NCBI GenBank assembly: GCA_050246915.1
Contig: JBFWVD010000135.1
Location: forward strand, 1-9,957
DNA: 9,957 bases
Reading direction: 5' to 3'
DNA from: JBFWVD01 sp050246915
Lineage (GTDB): Bacteria; Actinomycetota; Acidimicrobiia; Acidimicrobiales; Ilumatobacteraceae
The notes under the pieces were generated by a model. That model made no database searches. It worked only from the letters and a program-made list of their open reading frames with translations, and was not told the DNA's origin. Both the position numbers and the translations under genes were made by a program. Positions 6,562-9,957 of the stretch are shown here, piece after piece. Each line of letters opens with the position of its first letter. The first letter of the stretch is position 1.

Positions 6562-8063
6562 CCGGCGGCGACCATCGGCTGAACCGGGGCGTGAAGCTGG
6601 CGAACATCGGCATCATCGCCAACTTCGTGATCGGGCTCGCCAGCGCCATCATCACCGGTCGACTCTTCGGGGCCGAGGAGCTGGGACGCTACGCGCTGGT
6701 GTCGGCGCCGACCATCTTGGTCATCCAGTTCTCGTCGGTGAGCGAGCAGCTCGGGCTCATCCAAGAGCTCACCAAGCACCCCAAGCTCAGCCCCGAGGGC
6801 ACCGGCGTGTTCCGGGTGGTGTTCAAGCTCTCGGTCTTGCTCACTTTCGTGGCCTCGGCTCTCGTGCTGGTCATCAGCTGGTTCTACTTCCACAGTTCGC
6901 CGACGCGATCTGATCTGTTCGCGCCGGCAGCGTTGATGGTGGGTGCGTACATCGTCATCGACAACATTTCGTGGAACTTCGACTCGGTGCTGTCGGCGCA
7001 TCGTGCGTTCGAGGTCCAGTTCGTGGCACGCATGACCACGACGGTGTCGTTGCTCGTGCTCACGCCGTTGTTCGCCCTCATCGGTCGGTCGGTGTGGGAG
7101 ATAGCGGCTGCATCCATCGCCGCCAATGCGCTCGGCCTCATCGTCCGTGTCGTCAAGATCCCCGAGTACGTGGGGTTCCGAGCTGGCGACGCCGATGTCG
7201 CGTTCGGCCGCTCGAAGCTGCGAGGGATCGTGATGTTCGGTCTCCGGGCGATGCCTGCGTCGGTGAGCCTCATCGTTGCATCGCAGTCGACCGTGTGGAT
7301 CTTGGGAGTCGTGGCCAGTGCCAATGCCCTGGGCGCGTTCTCCCGGGCGATGAACCTGGCTGGACGCATGAACGACGTCCCGTTCAAGGTGGCCGGGGTG
7401 TACTACCCCACCCAGGTCCGCAACGCCCACAACGGTGATCTCGACGCCATGGTTCGGGCAATGGGCGACACGCTGCGCATGTCGTTCGTTCCACTCATGG
7501 CGTTGGCGGCCGCGGCAGCTGGTGCATCGTTCGGCGTGTTGCGGGTGTTCGGCAACGACTTCGCCGCGGCCGACACCGCGCTGGTGGTACTGCTGCTCTC
7601 GGCGTTGGTGTTCTTCATGGACGTGATCGTCGGGCTGACGCTCACCGCGCTCGGTCGCCCCGGTGTGGTGTCCAAGGGCTCGGTGCTCGGCATGACGATG
7701 ACGCTCGCGTTGGTGTGGCCGCTGGCCGATCGATACGGCGCCACTGGTGCCGCAGCGGCCATTGCCGTCGGTCAGGTGGCATCGCTCCTGGTGAAGTTCG
7801 TGGCGCTTCTGGACCGACTCGAGCACCATCTCGTGTTCCGCTCGGTTGTGCGGCCCGGCACGTCGGTGCTCGCGGCAACCTTGGTGGCCTACACCGTTGC
7901 GCACGTCATCGACACCCAGATGGCGTCGATCATCGGAACCGGCATCGCCGGCCTCTCGGGCATCGCGGCGTTCTTCGTCGTCATCACGCTGTTCGGCAGT
8001 CCTGACGTGCCGCTCATCCGCAAGGTGTTGGAGCGCATCCGACGGCAGCCGGTGGGGGTCTGA
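6558..8063 (+). CDS. Wzx-type polysaccharide flippase (MOP superfamily)
   Basis: This 501-residue, almost wholly hydrophobic protein has about 12 to 14 predicted membrane helices, the usual size for oligosaccharide flippases of the polysaccharide biosynthesis/MATE-like MOP superfamily. The N-terminal part is characteristic: NRGVKLANIGIIANFVIG (9-26) then GRLFGAEELGRYAL (34-47), matching the family's pattern of a first helix followed by LG.E.YG.y.l. A mid-protein segment, LGAFSRAMNLAGR (258-270) followed by PTQVRNAHNGD (284-294), corresponds to the usual start of the second half, where lipid-linked units are thought to be handled. It would move undecaprenyl-linked oligosaccharide from the inner to the outer face, between the glycosyltransferases and the polymerase encoded just upstream. 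ATG 6558 lies in the ATGA overlap; GTG 6552 in the same frame would add two residues. The polysaccharide transported cannot be predicted. Confidence 0.9.
   Translation: MTGGDHRLNRGVKLANIGIIANFVIGLASAIITGRLFGAEELGRYALVSAPTILVIQFSSVSEQLGLIQELTKHPKLSPEGTGVFRVVFKLSVLLTFVASALVLVISWFYFHSSPTRSDLFAPAALMVGAYIVIDNISWNFDSVLSAHRAFEVQFVARMTTTVSLLVLTPLFALIGRSVWEIAAASIAANALGLIVRVVKIPEYVGFRAGDADVAFGRSKLRGIVMFGLRAMPASVSLIVASQSTVWILGVVASANALGAFSRAMNLAGRMNDVPFKVAGVYYPTQVRNAHNGDLDAMVRAMGDTLRMSFVPLMALAAAAAGASFGVLRVFGNDFAAADTALVVLLLSALVFFMDVIVGLTLTALGRPGVVSKGSVLGMTMTLALVWPLADRYGATGAAAAIAVGQVASLLVKFVALLDRLEHHLVFRSVVRPGTSVLAATLVAYTVAHVIDTQMASIIGTGIAGLSGIAAFFVVITLFGSPDVPLIRKVLERIRRQPVGV
8051..8058 (+). promoter_or_regulatory. 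Ribosome binding site of the GT4 gene
   Basis: GGTGGGGG lies inside the last codons of the flippase gene, ending 7 nt before GTG 8066. It is a G-rich Shine-Dalgarno-like site that supports this GTG as the start and suggests coupled translation across the 2-nt gap. Confidence 0.45.
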
Positions 8064-8065
8064 TC

Positions 8066-9298
8066 GTGCGTGTCGCGTATCTCGTCTCGCGCTTTCCGAA
8101 GACGACCGAGACCTTCATCGCCAACGAGATCCTGGGACTCATCGCCCAGGGCCACGAGGTGATCATCCACTCGCTCATCACGGAGACCGATCAGGTGATC
8201 CACCCCGGCGTCGAGAAACTCTTGGCCGGTGTCCGTTACGGTGACCGTGACCGCGTGTCAACCCTTCTTGCCGCGGCGCGCTGGGCGGCCCGACGACCGA
8301 TGGCGACGGCCCGCCTGCTGCGACTCGTGGTTGGAGCACATGCTCGGCAACCGGGTGAGATGGGCAAGTACCTGTGGCAGCACGCGGTGGCGTGTCGATG
8401 GGCAACACAGCTGCGACACGACCGGGTCGACATGGTCCATGCTCATTGGGCGACCTATCCCGCATACGGGGCGATGGTCATCGGGGCGATGACCGGGCTG
8501 CCGTTCACGTTCACTGGTCACGCACACGACATCCAGCTCCCCAACCCCACGTTGCCGGCCAAGATCGAGGCGGCAGCCGCGGTGGTGACCATCAGCGAGT
8601 ACAACCGGCGTCTTCTCCAGAAGTTGGCACCGACGGCCGATCCTCGCAAGATCGAGATCGTGCACTGCGGAGTCGACGTCGCCGCGTTCGCGTCGCGCGC
8701 TGCCGCACGTCGACCGGCGACGTCGAATGCACCGGGCACCATCGTGTGCGTCGGTGCGCTCGTGCCCTACAAAGGTCAGCGCGTGCTGGTCGAGGCATGT
8801 GCGCAATTGAAATTGCGCAACGTCGAGCTGCGCTGCCGCATCGTCGGCGATGGCGAGGATCGTCAAGCCCTAGCCGAGCAGATCGCGCGCCTCGAGGTGT
8901 CCGATCATGTCGAGCTCGTGGGTCGCCTGCCCGCCGACCGTGTCGCCGAAGAGCTGGCGGCCGCCTCGGTGATGGTGCTCCCCAGCGTCGTGTTGTCCTC
9001 CGGTCAGATGGAGGGCATCCCGGTGGCGCTCATGGAAGCGATGGCTGCTGGCGTGCCGGTGATCTCGACGCGCATCTCGGGCATCCCGGAGCTCGTGGTG
9101 GATGGCGAGACGGGATTGCTGGTGGAACCTGACGACGCAACGGCGCTCGCCGACGCCATCGAGTCGGTGCTCACCGACCCGGTTGGGGCCGAGCGTCGCG
9201 CGGTCGCCGGTTCGGCGCTGGTGGCGGCGCAGTTCGATCAGGCCACTGAGGTGACCCGCCTGGTCGAGATCTTCGCTCGTGCCGCTCGCTTGCGCTGA
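8066..9298 (+). CDS. Family 4 glycosyltransferase (GT-B, WcaL/AmsK-like)
   Basis: This 410-residue protein is a retaining GT-B glycosyltransferase of family GT4, a soluble or membrane-associated cytoplasmic enzyme. The N-terminus VAYLVSRFPKTTETFIANE (3-21) is the signature of the colanic-acid and amylovoran-type subgroup. HAHWAT (125-130) and FTGHAHD (149-155) line the acceptor side. ISEYNR (176-181) and VHCGVD (199-204) mark the domain hinge. The donor domain has VGALVPYKGQ (229-238, Lys237) and the EX7E motif, Glu316 and Glu324, within EGIPVALMEAMAAGVPVIST, followed by SGIPELV (338-344) and GLLV. The length is normal and all expected motifs are present. It would add one sugar to the lipid-linked repeat unit before flipping; donor and linkage are unknown. 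It starts at GTG 8066, 2 nt after the flippase stop, and is the last gene of the operon. An unusually AT-rich perfect inverted repeat lies inside it at 8800-8819. Confidence 0.94.
   Translation: MRVAYLVSRFPKTTETFIANEILGLIAQGHEVIIHSLITETDQVIHPGVEKLLAGVRYGDRDRVSTLLAAARWAARRPMATARLLRLVVGAHARQPGEMGKYLWQHAVACRWATQLRHDRVDMVHAHWATYPAYGAMVIGAMTGLPFTFTGHAHDIQLPNPTLPAKIEAAAAVVTISEYNRRLLQKLAPTADPRKIEIVHCGVDVAAFASRAAARRPATSNAPGTIVCVGALVPYKGQRVLVEACAQLKLRNVELRCRIVGDGEDRQALAEQIARLEVSDHVELVGRLPADRVAEELAAASVMVLPSVVLSSGQMEGIPVALMEAMAAGVPVISTRISGIPELVVDGETGLLVEPDDATALADAIESVLTDPVGAERRAVAGSALVAAQFDQATEVTRLVEIFARAARLR
8800..8819 (+). repeat. 20-bp inverted repeat inside the GT4 gene
   Basis: TGCGCAATT-GA-AATTGCGCA is a perfect 9-bp inverted repeat with a 2-bp centre. 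It encodes part of CAQLKLRN in the donor domain of the GT4 enzyme, in locally AT-richer sequence than its surroundings. It could be a protein-binding site or an accident of the Gln-Leu-Lys-Leu-Arg codons. No function can be assigned. Confidence 0.4.
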
Positions 9299-9312
9299 GC
9301 GACGGGCTCAGC
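9294..9312 (+). terminator. Hairpin between convergent genes, candidate bidirectional terminator
   Basis: GCTGAGC-GACGG-GCTCAGC is a perfect 7-bp stem with a 5-nt loop. The stop codon of the GT4 gene (9296-9298) and that of the minus-strand gene (9308-9310) lie at mirrored places in the two arms. It is well placed to end both transcripts, but there is no T-tract on either side, so termination would need a factor or rely on the stem alone. Confidence 0.45.
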
Positions 9313-9957
9313 TGTCCCAGGCGTCGAGCACGCGCAACGAACCCCACGGCAGCTTCTTCAGGGGCACTTGGTCACCTTTGAAGCCAATACTCGGGTACGG
9401 ATCGGGCGCGCCATCGGGCGGGGTCTCGAACTGGATGGAGATGCGGGCTCCGCCGTTGTCGACGCAATACGCGCCGTATCGCTGCAGTGCTCGGCCGAGC
9501 ATCAACTCACCCTTGCTGATGCCCTTTATCGCTGACAGATCGATCGACGGATCGAGTTGGATTCGGGTGCCCTGTGGGATGCACGTGCGTCCGGTGACCC
9601 AGCCGTCGGTGGTCGTCGCCGGCCATTGGAACGGGCCGGTGTTGGCCGGACCGCAAGCCATGTCGGTGGCGAACACGAGAGCGTGATCGATCGACCCGGA
9701 CTTCACGTCGGCCATGGTCACGAGTCCTGCGATGGTGGACAGTCCTGACCCCGTTGCCCGACTCACCGGCTCCGGGTAGGGGATGCCGTTCTGATAGCTG
9801 GGTCGCACGCTCACACCGTTGCCGTCGAGGGGGTAGACCCCACCCCAATCGGCGCTCCACCGCTTCCCATCGAACTTGGCGCGGAACAGATCGAAGACCA
9901 ATCGTCGGTCGAGATCGATGATGGCCAACTTGCCATCGCTACCGCTGGTCGGCTCGG
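9308..9957 (-). CDS. Putative extracytoplasmic protein of an actinobacterial family of unknown function; 5' partial
   Basis: The minus-strand frame is open to the right edge, so the N-terminus is missing; 215 residues are visible and the TTG at 9928-9926 need not be the start. No transmembrane segment is seen in this part, and any signal peptide would be outside the window. The pattern SGLSTIAGLVTMADV, then IDHALVFAT (residues 89-97 counted from the first visible codon), FQWPA, PQGTRIQLDPSID, and LMLGRALQRYGAYCVDNGG (about 151-169) resembles a family often found as secreted proteins in Streptomyces and relatives, whose members share a G-L-x-x-x-AG-L, HAL, WPA and YG-x-x-x-x-DNG arrangement. 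I recall the pattern only from memory and no activity is known to me. Three cysteines (101, 125, 164) would suit an exported, disulfide-bonded protein. It converges on the polysaccharide operon and shares its terminal hairpin, so it is a separate transcription unit. Its role in glycan metabolism is open. Confidence 0.75.
   Translation of the reverse strand, partial: EPTSGSDGKLAIIDLDRRLVFDLFRAKFDGKRWSADWGGVYPLDGNGVSVRPSYQNGIPYPEPVSRATGSGLSTIAGLVTMADVKSGSIDHALVFATDMACGPANTGPFQWPATTTDGWVTGRTCIPQGTRIQLDPSIDLSAIKGISKGELMLGRALQRYGAYCVDNGGARISIQFETPPDGAPDPYPSIGFKGDQVPLKKLPWGSLRVLDAWDS

Noticed and set aside
6507..7904. 465-codon open frame on the minus strand opposite the flippase
   Set aside because: Its translation is an Arg/His/Glu/Gln-rich string without motifs or hydrophobic segments, as expected for the antisense of a hydrophobic membrane protein.

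Overview
The window is high-GC DNA (about two thirds G+C by eye) with GTG starts, tight overlaps and protein families typical of Actinomycetota. Codon use and the secreted-protein family at the right end fit an actinobacterium, possibly of the Acidimicrobiia type, but no sequence here fixes the lineage. No rRNA, tRNA, CRISPR array, insertion sequence or attachment site was seen.

Layout, left to right. (1) The 3' end of a large type I polyketide synthase gene (1-2450, +, its 5' part outside the window) carries the end of a ketoreductase, a dehydratase-like hotdog domain, a carrier protein with its phosphopantetheine serine, a low-complexity linker and a type I thioesterase. (2) A 178-bp gap (2451-2628), the only sizeable non-coding stretch, holds a hairpin, a perfect 7-1-7 palindrome and a 9-bp direct repeat. 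(3) A compact five-gene polysaccharide operon (2629-9298, +) encodes a membrane GT2 glycosyltransferase, a small Wzz-like co-polymerase, a Wzy/O-antigen-ligase-type polymerase fused to a second Wzz-like domain, a Wzx-type flippase and a GT4 glycosyltransferase. Adjacent genes overlap by 4 bp (twice) or are 7 and 2 nt apart. (4) A convergent gene on the minus strand (9308 to the right edge, 5' part outside the window) encodes a protein that resembles actinobacterial extracytoplasmic proteins of unknown function. The two converging genes end inside one shared hairpin.

Working together: the GT2 and GT4 enzymes would build an oligosaccharide on a lipid carrier on the cytoplasmic face, the flippase would move it across the membrane, and the polymerase would join the units under control of two Wzz-like modules. 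This is the core of a Wzx/Wzy-dependent exopolysaccharide or capsule pathway. No initiating phosphoglycosyltransferase, tyrosine kinase or outer export gene is in view. The neighbouring polyketide synthase could make a lipid for the same envelope product, but only proximity supports that.

The least ordinary items are the polyketide synthase domain order (a DH-like domain sitting between the KR and its C-terminal tail sequence, with altered DH motifs) and the polymerase-co-polymerase fusion placed directly after a separate mini co-polymerase gene.
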